DNA of 64,000 bases from Devosia neptuniae (GTDB lineage Bacteria > Pseudomonadota > Alphaproteobacteria > Rhizobiales > Devosiaceae). Positions 39,481 to 50,851 of the stretch are shown here, in pieces. Under the pieces are notes generated by a model that saw only the letters and a program-made list of their open reading frames with translations, had not been told where the DNA came from and did no database searches. A program made the translations under genes and the position numbers. Location of the stretch: NCBI RefSeq assembly GCF_025452235.1, contig NZ_CP104965.1, forward strand, positions 3,902,501-3,966,500. Reading direction: 5' to 3'. Each line of letters starts with the position of its first letter. Positions within the stretch are counted from its first letter, which is position 1.

Positions 39481-40098
39481 TTACCGGCCCAGCCGCCATT
39501 CCCCAAGGCATTCGGGCCTGGCCTCGCCGAGTGTGGTGCGAACGAGAAAGAACTGCCGGACGCGCCAGCGGAATGGCCGAGACAAAGGCTGTTCGGGAAC
39601 CGAGCCGGTATCGTACCACAAAGTCACATGCGGCAGGATGTTTGAGGGACCGCCTTCGAGGCCACGCCGAAGCATCTCACGCCGCAAATTCTCATGAAGC
39701 GCCTGGATTTCGCGCTGCCCCGTCGAGCAGCTGAGTACGGTCGGAAATTGCCGCCCTTTACGGCCTTTGCCTCCTCCATCCAGGGTCATGAGCCGATCGA
39801 ATGTGACGTCAAATGCCGGCCGTCGGATGGCTTCGCCAACTTCAAGAGCTGCATCGAGGTCGTCCGCTGGGATCTCGTCACCCTCGCCTATACCATGAAG
39901 CGACGCGTGGATCCGCGCCGCCCGAACGGGGCGCCGGACGCCGTAGCGGCGCGACATGCGCAAGGCGAAGTATTCCATATCCTGGGCAATCACTGGTGGC
40001 GGCAGAAGAGTGAAATACCAGCGATGCGTTGGGAACGACCGCCCTGTCCCCACCAGTTTCGGCGCGCCACCGCCAAACAGATCAAGCTGCATATCCAT
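39481..40098 (-). CDS. 2H phosphoesterase (2'-5' RNA ligase family)
   Basis: 205 residues with two HxSL/HxTL motifs typical of 2H phosphoesterases: HASLHGIG (about 65) and HVTLWYD (about 156). Family members act on 2'-5' RNA linkages or cyclic phosphates; substrate here unknown. The start at 40098 or at the second Met at 40092 are both possible. A GTTC-N7-GTTC site ends 14 bases before the N-terminal coding region begins on this strand (40115-40129), suggesting LexA control. A terminator-like hairpin of guaA separates it from guaA. Confidence 0.82.
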   Translation of the reverse strand: MDMQLDLFGGGAPKLVGTGRSFPTHRWYFTLLPPPVIAQDMEYFALRMSRRYGVRRPVRAARIHASLHGIGEGDEIPADDLDAALEVGEAIRRPAFDVTFDRLMTLDGGGKGRKGRQFPTVLSCSTGQREIQALHENLRREMLRRGLEGGPSNILPHVTLWYDTGSVPEQPLSRPFRWRVRQFFLVRTTLGEARPECLGEWRLGR

Positions 40099-40114
40099 TT
40101 TGACCGGCCATATT

Positions 40115-40129
40115 GTTCTCTATTTGTTC
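40115..40129. promoter_or_regulatory. Putative LexA (SOS) box upstream of 2H phosphoesterase gene
   Basis: GTTCTCTATTTGTTC, an exact GTTC-N7-GTTC with an AT-rich spacer. It differs by one base from the site at 58846-58860. It lies 17 bases before the start codon of the 2H gene. The alphaproteobacterial LexA consensus is from the literature; binding is inferred. Confidence 0.6.
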
Positions 40130-40192
40130 TTTAATAGGACAGCAGACAACGAGGGTCAACGGTGTGGTCCATCACAAATATGGAGTGCTGGG

Positions 40193-40215
40193 GATAGGCG
40201 GCTAGGCCGCCTATC
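40193..40215 (-). terminator. Hairpin after guaA
   Basis: Perfect 10-base stem GATAGGCGGC / GCCGCCTATC with loop TAG, three bases past the guaA stop on the minus strand. No T run, so efficiency is uncertain. Confidence 0.5.
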
Positions 40216-40218
40216 GGA

Positions 40219-41787
40219 TCATTCCCACTCGATCGTGCCGGGGGGCTTGCTGGTGACGTCGTAGACGACACGGTTGATGCCGCGGACTTCGTTGATGATG
40301 CGGGTGGCGGTCCTGCCGAGGAAGTTCATGTCGAACTGGTAGAAATCGGCGGTCATGCCATCGACCGAAGTCACGGCGCGCAGGGCGCAGACGAATTCGT
40401 AGGTGCGGCCATCGCCCATGACGCCCACGGTCTGCACCGGGAGCAGCACGGCGAAGGCCTGCCAGATCTTGTCATATTGGCCGGACTTGCGGATTTCATC
40501 GAGATAGATGGCGTCGGCCTGGCGCAGGATATCGAGCTTTTCGGGCGTGATGCCGCCGGGGCAGCGAATGGCAAGGCCCGGGCCGGGGAATGGGTGGCGG
40601 CCGATAAAGCTTTCGGGCAGGCCCAGTTCGCGGCCGAGGACGCGCACTTCATCCTTGAACAATTCGCGCAGCGGCTCGACGAGCTGCATATTCATGCGCT
40701 CGGGCAGGCCGCCCACATTGTGGTGGCTCTTGATGGTGACCGAGGGGCCGCCGGTGAAGGAGACGCTCTCGATCACGTCAGGGTAAAGGGTGCCCTGGGC
40801 GAGAAAATTGGCGCCGCCGAGCTTTTTGGCTTCGGCTTCGAAGGTTTCGATGAACAAGCGGCCGATGATCTTGCGTTTGGTTTCGGGGTCAATCTGGCCG
40901 TCGAGTTCGCGCAGGAATACCTCGGAGGCATCCACATGGACCAGCGGGATATTGTACTGATCGCGGAACATGGTGACGACCTGTTCGCTCTCGTTCAGGC
41001 GCATCAGGCCGTGATCGACATAGATGCAGGTGAGCTGGTCGCCAATGGCTTCGTGGATCAGCACGGCGGCCACCGAGGAATCGACGCCACCGGAGAGGCC
41101 GCAGATGACGCGGCCGGTGCCGACCTGATCGCGGATCTTTTCGATCATCTTGCTGCGATAGGCCGACATGGTCCAGTTGGAGGACACGCCGCAGATATTG
41201 TGGACGAAATTGGCGTAGAGCTTGGCGCCGTCGGGGGTGTGCACCACTTCAGGATGGAACTGCACCGCCCAGATGCGACGGGCCTCATTGGCGATCATGG
41301 CGAAGGGAGCGTTGGCCGAGGTGCCGACGACTTCAAAACCTTCGGGGAGCGCGACGACGCGGTCGCCGTGGCTCATCCAGACCTGGTGTTCGGTGCCCAG
41401 GTCCCAAACGCCGTCATAGAGCGCGGATGGCTTTTGCACCTTGACCTCGGCGCGGCCGAATTCGCGGTGATGGCCGGCTTCGACCTTGCCGCCCAGGGCC
41501 ATGCAGAGTGCCTGCTGGCCGTAGCAGATGCCCAGGATCGGCACGCCGGCGTCGAGGATCGACTGATCGATGGTCGGGGCGTTTTCATCCAGCGTGGAGG
41601 CCGGGCCACCCGATAGTACAACACCCTTGGGCTTGAGCGCGGCCATGGCGGCGCTGGCGCTCTGAAACGGGTGGATTTCGCAATAAACCCCTGTCTCGCG
41701 AATGCGGCGCGCGATCAGCTGGGTGACCTGCGAACCGAAGTCCACGATAAGGATTGCGTCGGGGGCGGCAGTGTCTGGGGTTTTCAT
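40219..41787 (-). CDS. guaA: GMP synthase (glutamine-hydrolysing)
   Basis: Converts XMP to GMP. 522 residues: class I amidotransferase domain with the nucleophile Cys in [15 protein letters not shown] and the His/Glu of FHPEVVHT. The ATP-pyrophosphatase P-loop [14 protein letters not shown] follows, and then the dimerisation domain ending [13 protein letters not shown]. Together with guaB (46232) it completes IMP to GMP, but the two are separated by several genes. Confidence 0.98.
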   Translation of the reverse strand: MKTPDTAAPDAILIVDFGSQVTQLIARRIRETGVYCEIHPFQSASAAMAALKPKGVVLSGGPASTLDENAPTIDQSILDAGVPILGICYGQQALCMALGGKVEAGHHREFGRAEVKVQKPSALYDGVWDLGTEHQVWMSHGDRVVALPEGFEVVGTSANAPFAMIANEARRIWAVQFHPEVVHTPDGAKLYANFVHNICGVSSNWTMSAYRSKMIEKIRDQVGTGRVICGLSGGVDSSVAAVLIHEAIGDQLTCIYVDHGLMRLNESEQVVTMFRDQYNIPLVHVDASEVFLRELDGQIDPETKRKIIGRLFIETFEAEAKKLGGANFLAQGTLYPDVIESVSFTGGPSVTIKSHHNVGGLPERMNMQLVEPLRELFKDEVRVLGRELGLPESFIGRHPFPGPGLAIRCPGGITPEKLDILRQADAIYLDEIRKSGQYDKIWQAFAVLLPVQTVGVMGDGRTYEFVCALRAVTSVDGMTADFYQFDMNFLGRTATRIINEVRGINRVVYDVTSKPPGTIEWE

Positions 41788-41917
41788 GGCGAGGCCATAT
41801 CGCCACGCCAGAGATTCCGCAAGGGTGCAAGTTTGCAGGACTGGTTTGCGGGCATAGTCATAATCGCAACGAATTGATCGGGCAGGCGTTGGGCAGGACC
41901 CACGGAGGACGAGTCTT

Positions 41918-43138
41918 TTGACGCAACAGCGATTGCTTGGCGCCGATTTTCTGCGCGCCGCCGCTTGCCTGATGGTGCTGTTGCATCACCTGGCATTCCG
42001 CATGGATGGCAATAATGTGCCGGGGCCCTTCCAGGGCGTGGTGGATTTTGCCGTGATGGGCAGCTTCGGCGTGGCGGTGTTTTTCGTGCTGAGCGGGTTC
42101 CTCCTGGCGCGGCCATTCTGGCAGGCGCTGGACGCGGGGGAGCCGATGCCCTCGCTGGGGATCTATGCCCTACGGCGGGCGGCGCGCATTTTGCCGGGGT
42201 TCTGGCTGGCGCTGATTGTGAGCTTCGTGCTGGGCCTGACGATCTATGGCTATGATCTGGGGCGCGAGGAGATCGTGCGGTTTGTCGCCGGGTTCTTCCT
42301 TGTCAGCGACTGGCATTGGGTGACGCTGTTTCCGGTCAACAATAACGGGCCGCTGTGGTCGATCGGGTTCGAGGTGACTTCGTATCTGTTGTTGCCGTTT
42401 TTCCTGGCTGTGCTGTTTGCGGTGGGCATCAGGGGTTGGCCGGCGCGGTTTGCCTGGGTCGGGGTCATCGGCGTGGTGCTGGTGCTGCACTGGATGGTGA
42501 TGCAATGGGCACCGATCGATGAGGTGGAGCGCGGCTGGAGATATGGGCTGGTTGGCGGCGCCAAGGCGTGGATGCCGCGGTTCAATCCTATCGGGTTCTT
42601 CGCCATTTTCGCGCTGGGGGCGCTGGCGGCCGGGGTGCAGGTGAAGCTGGCCGGGATGCGCTCGTATCTGTTCGATGTGGTCGGGCTGGCCAGCATTGTG
42701 GCGGCGGGCTGGGTGATGGTGGCCCATATTGGCGGGCTGAATGAGGGTTTTGGCTGGCTCGACGTGCCCTATGGGTTCCCCTGGATGCCGCTGGCTGTTG
42801 CCGTGGGGCTGGTGGCACTGCCCTCATCCGTTTTGGCGGGGCGGGTGCTGGATAATCCAGTGGCCCGCTACATCGCCGAAGTGTCGTTCGGCGTTTATAT
42901 CTGGCATTTCCTGGTAATCGGGCTGCTGGAACGGCTAGTGCCGCCGGCATTCGAGACCAGCGGCGAGCATGGTTGGACCATCTGGCTGGCGTCGAGCGGC
43001 GCGGCAATCGTCATCAGCTTTGCGGTGGCCACACTCAGTTTCCGGCTGCTGGAGCAACCTGTAGTGCGCTGGGCGCGTGGACTGGAGCGGCGTCCCGTGC
43101 CGATCCAGAAACGCGAATTGGCGGAGACGCCGTCCTGA
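41918..43138 (+). CDS. Acyltransferase 3 family membrane protein
   Basis: 406 residues with about ten membrane segments and the acyltransferase_3 N-terminus: [21 protein letters not shown] (Arg and His at the expected places), [19 protein letters not shown], then [13 protein letters not shown] late. Related proteins O-acetylate surface polysaccharides. The start is TTG at 41918, with GGAGG about nine bases upstream. It stands alone and no polysaccharide genes adjoin it. Confidence 0.87.
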   Translation: MTQQRLLGADFLRAAACLMVLLHHLAFRMDGNNVPGPFQGVVDFAVMGSFGVAVFFVLSGFLLARPFWQALDAGEPMPSLGIYALRRAARILPGFWLALIVSFVLGLTIYGYDLGREEIVRFVAGFFLVSDWHWVTLFPVNNNGPLWSIGFEVTSYLLLPFFLAVLFAVGIRGWPARFAWVGVIGVVLVLHWMVMQWAPIDEVERGWRYGLVGGAKAWMPRFNPIGFFAIFALGALAAGVQVKLAGMRSYLFDVVGLASIVAAGWVMVAHIGGLNEGFGWLDVPYGFPWMPLAVAVGLVALPSSVLAGRVLDNPVARYIAEVSFGVYIWHFLVIGLLERLVPPAFETSGEHGWTIWLASSGAAIVISFAVATLSFRLLEQPVVRWARGLERRPVPIQKRELAETPS

Positions 43139-43147
43139 TGTTTTGAA

Positions 43148-44440
43148 TCAGGAGGCGCGGCGCAAGGCGTTGAAATAGAATCCATCTGTGCCGGTGAGGC
43201 GCGGGGTGAGTGCGATGCCGGATTGGGCGGTTTCCACATCGGGATGGATTGCGGCGCCGAAGGCGGCTTGCCACAGCTCGGCCGGCGGCAGCGAGGTGAA
43301 GTCCGGGTGGTTTTTGAGGAAGGCGACGATCTGGTCGTCATTCTCTTCGGGCAGGATCGAGCAGGTAATGTAGACCAGTGTGCCGCCGGGCTTGAGGTAG
43401 CGGGCGCCCTCGACCAGGATTGCGGCCTGTTCGGCGGTGCGTTGCGCCAGCAGCTCAGGGCTCAGCTTCCATTTGGTATCGGGACGGCGGCGCCAGGTGC
43501 CCGTGCCGGTACAGGGGGCGTCGATGACGACGCGGTCCATTTTGCCAGCGAGATCATCAAGCGCACCGGGATGGGGCGCGCGGACCTGCACATTGCGGGC
43601 GCCATTGCGCTTGAGGCGATCATAGATCGGCGCGAGGCGGTTGCGGTCGCTGTCATAGGCGAAAATCTGGCCCTTATTGCCCATGGCGGCAGCCAGAGCG
43701 AGGGTCTTGCCCCCTGCCCCCGCGCATAGATCGAGCACCTGCTCGCCGGGCTGGGCATTGCCGAGGGCCGCCACGATCTGGCTGCCCTGGTCCTGCACTT
43801 CGAACCAGCCTTTGAGATAGCCTTCGTCGGTGGTGACATTGGGCGTGCGCGCATCGCGAGCGCCAGCGGGCATGGTGACGCCCACGGGCGAAATGGAGGT
43901 GAGGCGCGGATGGAAGCGGTCGAGGGATTTGACGACACGGTCGCGGCTGGCCTTGAGAATATTGGTGCGCAGATCGAGCGAGGGCCGGCCGGCCATGTCC
44001 TGGCCCTCGGCAATCCAATTGTCGCCAAAGGCGCGCTCGATGGAGGGCGCGATCCATTCGGGCACATCGGCAAGGATATGGGGGGCGGTATCGTCGGGGA
44101 GTTGGCCGACGACGCGGGCGAGTTCGTCCGCGGTGAGCGGCTCGGGGGCGTGGCTATCGGCGGCAAAGCTGTCGCTGAGGGCGGCCGGATCTTCATTCCA
44201 GTCGCGGATGGCGACGGCGAGAACCAGCGCACGCGGGCTGTCGCTGCCCATCAGGGCGGCGTGGGAGGCGCGGCGGCGCAAGGCGTCGTAGACCAGATTG
44301 CCGATGGCGGCGCGGTCGCCGGCCCCGGCAAAGCGGTTATTGAGACCCCAGGCCTTGAGCGCTTCGGAGACGGGGCGCTTGCGCGTCTCCACGTCGGTCA
44401 GCACATCAATAGCAGCGGAAAGACGGCCTGGCAGGCGCAT
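43148..44440 (-). CDS. RsmB/NOP-type rRNA m5C methyltransferase
   Basis: 430 residues: an N-terminal NusB-like/RNA-binding region (ALKAWGLNNRFAGAGDRAAIGNLVYDALRRR), then a SAM domain with VLDLCAGAGGKTLALAA, RVVIDAPCTGTGTWRRRPD and the catalytic Cys in YITCSILPEEND. Probably methylates 16S rRNA, though the exact position is not readable. A hairpin repeat lies directly upstream (44452-44576). Confidence 0.92.
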   Translation of the reverse strand: MRLPGRLSAAIDVLTDVETRKRPVSEALKAWGLNNRFAGAGDRAAIGNLVYDALRRRASHAALMGSDSPRALVLAVAIRDWNEDPAALSDSFAADSHAPEPLTADELARVVGQLPDDTAPHILADVPEWIAPSIERAFGDNWIAEGQDMAGRPSLDLRTNILKASRDRVVKSLDRFHPRLTSISPVGVTMPAGARDARTPNVTTDEGYLKGWFEVQDQGSQIVAALGNAQPGEQVLDLCAGAGGKTLALAAAMGNKGQIFAYDSDRNRLAPIYDRLKRNGARNVQVRAPHPGALDDLAGKMDRVVIDAPCTGTGTWRRRPDTKWKLSPELLAQRTAEQAAILVEGARYLKPGGTLVYITCSILPEENDDQIVAFLKNHPDFTSLPPAELWQAAFGAAIHPDVETAQSGIALTPRLTGTDGFYFNALRRAS

Positions 44441-44451
44441 GAAGAGACCTC

Positions 44452-44576
44452 TGAGAATTCTACTCTGGTGGGCATCTGGAGCGCATTTCCTGCGCTTCCG
44501 GTGCTCACGTACTTTAGTACGTTCCGCTCCGGTTCTCGAAAACCCACTCCATCTATCCCACCAGAGCGAATTCTCA
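44452..44576. repeat. Hairpin repeat with conserved core, copy 2
   Basis: The core at 44490-44538 matches 25897-25945. The flanks TGAGAATTC and CTCTGGTGGG on the left pair with CCCACCAGAG and GAATTCTCA on the right. It lies between the MAPEG stop and the RsmB-type start, on the minus-strand transcript. Confidence 0.7.
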
Positions 44577-44584
44577 AGCGGTCT

Positions 44585-45022
44585 CTAGATACCCGGGCTT
44601 AGGACAACTAGGCGAAGGACCAGCCATAGCCATAGCGCGCATAGAACTGCAAGGCCGGCGGTGTAGGTGGCGAAGCGGTGTTCGAGGCGATTGGTGGTGA
44701 TGTGGATGGCGGCGTGGGCATAGCGCAGGGCGACAAAAGCCCATGCGAGAAGCAGTTCGAGCCAACTCACCGTGCCCGCCCAGAGCGTGAGGAGCACGGC
44801 GACATAGAACAGCACCGGGAGCTGGAACTGGTTATCGAAACAGTTCGACAGCAGGCGCGCCTTGAGCGGATAGGCCGTGCGCTCGACGGCGATGTCCTTG
44901 ATATCGACCTCGCCCGACATGACGCGGGGGATACGTTCGCGGCCCATCAGGATGAGCACAATGATGGTGAGCAGCACCTGGGCGGCCAGGGCGAGGATCA
45001 GGAGCTTGGTGGTGAGTGGCAT
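44585..45022 (-). CDS. MAPEG family membrane protein
   Basis: 145 residues with four hydrophobic segments and the MAPEG pattern: LKARLLSNCFDNQFQLPVLFYVAVLL and RYAHAAIHITTNRLEHRF, containing the conserved Asn/Arg residues. Members of this family range from glutathione-dependent enzymes to unknowns; no activity can be assigned. It is upstream of the RsmB-type gene on the same strand. Confidence 0.88.
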   Translation of the reverse strand: MPLTTKLLILALAAQVLLTIIVLILMGRERIPRVMSGEVDIKDIAVERTAYPLKARLLSNCFDNQFQLPVLFYVAVLLTLWAGTVSWLELLLAWAFVALRYAHAAIHITTNRLEHRFATYTAGLAVLCALWLWLVLRLVVLSPGI

Positions 45023-45135
45023 GTTGAAGTTCCGATTCAGAGTCCGCGTCCCACAGTAACGACTTGTAGCGGACTAAGTTTTCGGCGGCATGCAGAAATG
45101 CCGCCCGGCCGGTGTGGCGTCGCGGTTATACGGTA

Positions 45136-45189
45136 ACGGGCGGCCATTGGACCTTCCGATACTAATAGAGTGGGCCAATGGCCGCCCGT
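45136..45189. repeat. Perfect 15-base inverted repeat
   Basis: ACGGGCGGCCATTGG at 45136-45150 pairs exactly with CCAATGGCCGCCCGT at 45175-45189 around a 24-base loop. It lies in the 748-base stretch between MAPEG and the VOC gene, where no gene is supported. Confidence 0.65.
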
Positions 45190-45449
45190 CACGATCCGCT
45201 TTTTATGCAGGGTCCGGTTCAGGCGGTACCATTCTTGCAGGTCCGGCTGCCGAGTTTCCAACCCCACTGGACAGGCGCCCCCATCCCACGGTCTCCCCAC
45301 CCGACCCTGCGTCGGGACCGCGTAACTGGCGGGGATGGACGGAGTATGCAGGAGGGAATTGGGGCGGGGATAAGATGGATAGATGGGGGCAAGGGGATGG
45401 CCGCAGCTGCGGTGGGGAGGAGAGATAGTGCCCTCAAGTGTCAATCAGT

Positions 45450-45561
45450 CACGGTGTCATCCCGGCGCAGGCCGGAATCCATGCTGAAGGCTTATCCCGG
45501 CGCTGGATGGGTGCGGATCGCCACGGACATGGATTCCGGCCTGCGCCGGAATGACACCGTG
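45450..45561. repeat. REP-like element with 34-base arms
   Basis: Arms at 45450-45483 and 45528-45561 are complementary over 34 bases with one mismatch (they begin CACGGTGTCAT and end GGAATCCATG). A partial related unit occurs at about 45613-45645. The short open frames here translate repeat sequence and are not genes. Together with the inverted repeat at 45136 this accounts for most of the recognisable content of the 45023-45770 gap. Confidence 0.75.
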
Positions 45562-45770
45562 GGTGGTACGAGTTCAAGATGACACCCAGCGGTCCGCTGC
45601 ACCATCTCGGGATCGGCCCCGGCCTGCGCCGGGGTGACATCGTGGGTGGGTGGATTCCGGAGTGAACACCGCTCCCCCAAAGAAGGGCCCTATCGCCCGC
45701 TGCGGTTCCGATGATCCGCGAACTCTGCGGCTCTTGCTGCGTTGATCGTGACACCCATGGGAGCGGATCA

Positions 45771-46193
45771 ATGCAGCAACAAATCGCTATCATCACGCTC
45801 GGCATTGCCGATCTTGCGCGCTCGAGGCGCTTTTATGTGGACGGCTTCGGCTGGAAGCCGGCCTTCGAGAATGACGAGATCATCTTCTACCAGATGAACG
45901 GCTTCGTGCTCGGCACGTTCAGCAAGGCGGCGCTGGAAAAGGATATGAACCGTACTGGTCTGCTTTCCCCCGGCGCTTTTTCCCTGGCGCACAATGTGCG
46001 GAGCCAAGAAGAAGTCGACGACGTCATGCAAAGCCTGCTCGCGGCGGGCGGAACCTTGCTTAGGGCTGCTGACGCGCCGCCACATGGCGGGTTTCGCGGC
46101 TATGTGGCAGATCCGGACGATCATGCCTGGGAAGTGGCGTGGAACCCGGACTGGACCATTGACGAGCAGGGCATGGTGACGATCGGCGCTTAG
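45771..46193 (+). CDS. VOC family protein
   Basis: 140 residues of the glyoxalase/bleomycin-resistance fold: IAIITLGIADLARSRRFYVDGFGWKP, a central FVLGTFSKAAL strand and YVADPDDHAWEVAWNPDW at the end, with the Glu of the family metal site. The start at 45771 has GGGAG upstream. It converges on guaB, with a long hairpin between the stops. Confidence 0.85.
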   Translation: MQQQIAIITLGIADLARSRRFYVDGFGWKPAFENDEIIFYQMNGFVLGTFSKAALEKDMNRTGLLSPGAFSLAHNVRSQEEVDDVMQSLLAAGGTLLRAADAPPHGGFRGYVADPDDHAWEVAWNPDWTIDEQGMVTIGA

Positions 46194-46222
46194 TGGCCAC
46201 CTCCCGACGCGGGAGGTGGCCA
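46194..46222. terminator. Bidirectional hairpin between convergent VOC gene and guaB
   Basis: Perfect 13-base stem TGGCCACCTCCCG / CGGGAGGTGGCCA with loop ACG, beginning one base after the VOC stop and ending nine bases before the guaB stop. Being symmetric it can act on both strands; there is no T run. Confidence 0.6.
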
Positions 46223-46231
46223 AGGGCAATG

Positions 46232-47980
<1,749 letters not shown>

Positions 47981-48009
47981 TCACAGCCATACAAGATTCC
48001 CCCGGTGCA

Positions 48010-49410
48010 ATGTCTCCGATCCGCGTTACCCCGCTCATTCTGGCGGTCGCCCTGTTCATGGAACAGATGGACTCGACCGTCATCGCCACATCGCTGCCCG
48101 CGATTGCCGCCGATATCGGGACCGAACCGATTTCGCTCAAGCTGGCGCTGACCTCCTATTTCGTGGCGCTCGCCATCTTCATTCCGATCAGCGGGTGGAT
48201 GGCCGACCGATTCGGCGCCAAGAACATTTTCCGGCTGGCCATTTTCGTGTTCATGCTGGGCTCGCTCGCCTGTTCGTTCTCCTATTCGCTCGAGACCTTC
48301 GTGATCTCGCGGTTTTTCCAGGGCATTGGCTCATCAATGATGACGCCGGTGGGGCGCCTGCTGCTGGTGCGCTCGACGCCGCGCAACGAGCTGGTCAATG
48401 CCATGGCCTGGCTCACGGTGCCGGCGCTGCTGGGGCCGGTGACGGGGCCGCTGATCGGGGGATTTTTGACCACCTATCTCAGCTGGCACTGGATTTTCTG
48501 GGTCAATATTCCGATCGGCATTGCCGGGATCATCCTGGCCGGGATTTTCCTCAAAGTGCCCGATGGGCGCATTCCGCGACCGATCGATTTCGTAGGGTTC
48601 ATCCTGGCAAGCTTTGCCTTTGCCGGCACGGTCTTCGGCCTGTCGGTGGTGAGCCTGCCGGCCCTGCCGCTGATCTACGGCTATCTGACACTGGCCGTGG
48701 GCGTGACCTCGGGCATTCTCTATCTGCTGCATGCCAGGCGCACCGAAATCCCGCTGCTCGACCCGGCTTTGCTGCGGCACAAGCTGTTCCGCAGTTCGAT
48801 CACTGCCGGGTCGATGTTCCGCATTGGCGTCGGGGCCGTGCCGTTCCTGCTGCCGCTGATGCTGCAGCTGGGCTTTGGGCTCAATCCGTTTCAATCGGGC
48901 GCCATTACCTTCGTTTCGGCCATCGGGGCCATTGCCAGCAAGTTCATTGCCGAGCGGGTCTATCGGCGCTTCGGCTTTCCCCGCGCCTTGGGCTGGGCGT
49001 CGTTGCTGGGCGGCCTGCTGATTGCGGCGCAGGGGCTGTTCACGCCCGATACCTGGGTGCCGGTGATGATGGGCGTATTGCTGCTGGGCGGCGTGTTGCG
49101 CTCGGTATTTTTCACCGGCAGCAACGCCCTGGGTTATGCCGATGTCAGCGATGACGAGGCTAGCCAGGCAACCGCCATCGTGGCCGTGGCCCAGCAACTC
49201 AGCGTTGCCTTTGGCGTGGCGGTGGCGGGCGGACTGCTGGAATTGAGCACGCGGCTGCATGGCAATACGCTGTCCCTCGTGGATTTTCAGCTCGCTTTTG
49301 TCGTGGTGGGCGTGCTCAGCGCGCTTGCCAGCATTGTTTATTTCAGGCTGCCGGCGGATGCGGGCAGCAATGTTTCAGGCCATGGGGCTATTGCCGCCAG
49401 CAAGGAGTAG
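48010..49410 (+). CDS. MFS drug-resistance transporter (DHA2/EmrB-like), copy 1
   Basis: 466 residues with about 14 hydrophobic segments. It begins RVTPLILAVALFMEQMDSTVIATSLPAIAADIG, with the EmrB-like D-S-T-V-I-A segment in helix 1. The loop motif is GWMADRFGAKNIF and TGPLIGGFLTTYLSWHWIFW is typical of 14-helix exporters. Substrate unknown. A close paralogue follows 27 bases later. Confidence 0.88.
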   Translation: MSPIRVTPLILAVALFMEQMDSTVIATSLPAIAADIGTEPISLKLALTSYFVALAIFIPISGWMADRFGAKNIFRLAIFVFMLGSLACSFSYSLETFVISRFFQGIGSSMMTPVGRLLLVRSTPRNELVNAMAWLTVPALLGPVTGPLIGGFLTTYLSWHWIFWVNIPIGIAGIILAGIFLKVPDGRIPRPIDFVGFILASFAFAGTVFGLSVVSLPALPLIYGYLTLAVGVTSGILYLLHARRTEIPLLDPALLRHKLFRSSITAGSMFRIGVGAVPFLLPLMLQLGFGLNPFQSGAITFVSAIGAIASKFIAERVYRRFGFPRALGWASLLGGLLIAAQGLFTPDTWVPVMMGVLLLGGVLRSVFFTGSNALGYADVSDDEASQATAIVAVAQQLSVAFGVAVAGGLLELSTRLHGNTLSLVDFQLAFVVVGVLSALASIVYFRLPADAGSNVSGHGAIAASKE

Positions 49411-49437
49411 CCGGGGGTTTGCTCCGGTGTTCAGCAA

Positions 49438-50820
49438 TTGTCGCGCATCACACCGCTTATTCTCGCCACCGCCCTGTTCATGGAAAACATGGACTCAACG
49501 GTCATCGCCACATCGCTGGCGGCCATCGCGGCCGATATCGGCACCGATCCGATTTCACTCAAGCTGGCGCTGACGGCCTATTTGGTGGCGCTGGCCATTT
49601 TCATCCCGATTTCGAGCTGGATGGCCGACCGGTTCGGTGCGCGCAATGTGTTCCGCGTCGCCATGCTGGTGTTCGTTCTGGGCTCGATTTCCTGTGCTTT
49701 TGCCAATTCGCTGAGCGCATTCGTGGGCGCGCGCTTCCTGCAGGGCATGGGCGGCGCACTGATGACGCCGGTGGCGCGACTGGTGCTGGTGCGCTCGACG
49801 CCGCGGCACGATCTGGTCAATGCCATGGCCTGGCTGACCATTCCCGGGCTGGTTGGGCCCATCGTGGGGCCGCCATTCGGCGGGTTTTTGACCACCTATC
49901 TCAGCTGGCACTGGATCTTCCTGATCAATGTCCCCATCGGGATATTGGGCATTGCCCTGGTCAGCCGTTTCCTGCCCGAAACCATGCGCAATGCGCCGCG
50001 CCAGATCGACTTCAAGGGCTTTGCCCTGGCCGGCCCCGCTTTTGCGCTGTTTGCCTTCGGCACGTCGGTGATCAGCCTGCCTGCCCTGCCGCCGCTCGTC
50101 GGCGTGCTGGCGACGGCTTTGGGCATCGGGCTGGGCTATCTCTATGCCCGCCACGCATTGTCGACCGATAATCCGCTCTTCGACCTGCGCCTGCTGCGGT
50201 TCCCATTCTTCCGCAGCGCGGTGGTGGCGGGCACCTTCTTCCGGCTGGGGCAAGGTGCGACGCCCTTCCTCTTCCCGCTGATGCTGCAGCTCAGCTTTGG
50301 CTATACCCCGTTCGAATCCGGCATGATCACCTTTGCCAGCGCCATTGGCGCCATCGTCGCCAAATTCATGGCGAACGGCATTTTCATCCGCTTCGGCTTC
50401 CGCACCTCGCTGGTGGTCTCCACCGGCATTGCGGCGCTGGGCCTATTGGCGATGGGGCTCTACACGCCGGAAACCGCCGTGCCGCTGATTATCGGCATTC
50501 TGGTGTTTGTCGGGTTCTGGCAATCGATCTTCTGGACGGGCAGCAATGCCTTCGTCTTCGCCGATATCGAGGACAAGGATGCCGGCCAGGCCAATGTGAT
50601 CAGCCAGGTCTCGACCCAGCTGTCCATTGCCCTTGGCGTGGCGCTGGGCGGGGGCATGCTGGAAATGAGCAATGCCATGCGCGGCGGCGAACTGGTATTA
50701 GCCGATTTCCATCTGGCCTTCTTCGTGCTGGCGGCGATCTGCCTGATCTCGACGATTATGTTCGCCCGGCTGCCGGCCAATGCGGGGTATCAGCTCACCA
50801 AGATGCCGCATACACACTAG
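49438..50820 (+). CDS. MFS drug-resistance transporter (DHA2/EmrB-like), copy 2
   Basis: 460 residues, clearly paralogous to the preceding gene along its whole length (RITPLILATALFMENMDSTVIATSL, SWMADRFGARNVF, GPPFGGFLTTYLSWHWIFL). Start TTG at 49438. The two are tandem and probably co-transcribed, pointing to gene duplication. No regulator or membrane-fusion partner is adjacent. Confidence 0.87.
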   Translation: MSRITPLILATALFMENMDSTVIATSLAAIAADIGTDPISLKLALTAYLVALAIFIPISSWMADRFGARNVFRVAMLVFVLGSISCAFANSLSAFVGARFLQGMGGALMTPVARLVLVRSTPRHDLVNAMAWLTIPGLVGPIVGPPFGGFLTTYLSWHWIFLINVPIGILGIALVSRFLPETMRNAPRQIDFKGFALAGPAFALFAFGTSVISLPALPPLVGVLATALGIGLGYLYARHALSTDNPLFDLRLLRFPFFRSAVVAGTFFRLGQGATPFLFPLMLQLSFGYTPFESGMITFASAIGAIVAKFMANGIFIRFGFRTSLVVSTGIAALGLLAMGLYTPETAVPLIIGILVFVGFWQSIFWTGSNAFVFADIEDKDAGQANVISQVSTQLSIALGVALGGGMLEMSNAMRGGELVLADFHLAFFVLAAICLISTIMFARLPANAGYQLTKMPHTH

Positions 50821-50851
50821 AGGGGAGCAGGCTACCCTCGCCCGTCGCGGC

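Noticed and set aside
45090..45582. Several short ORFs in the MAPEG-VOC gap
   Set aside because: They lie on repeat elements and encode repeat-derived peptides without ribosome-binding support.
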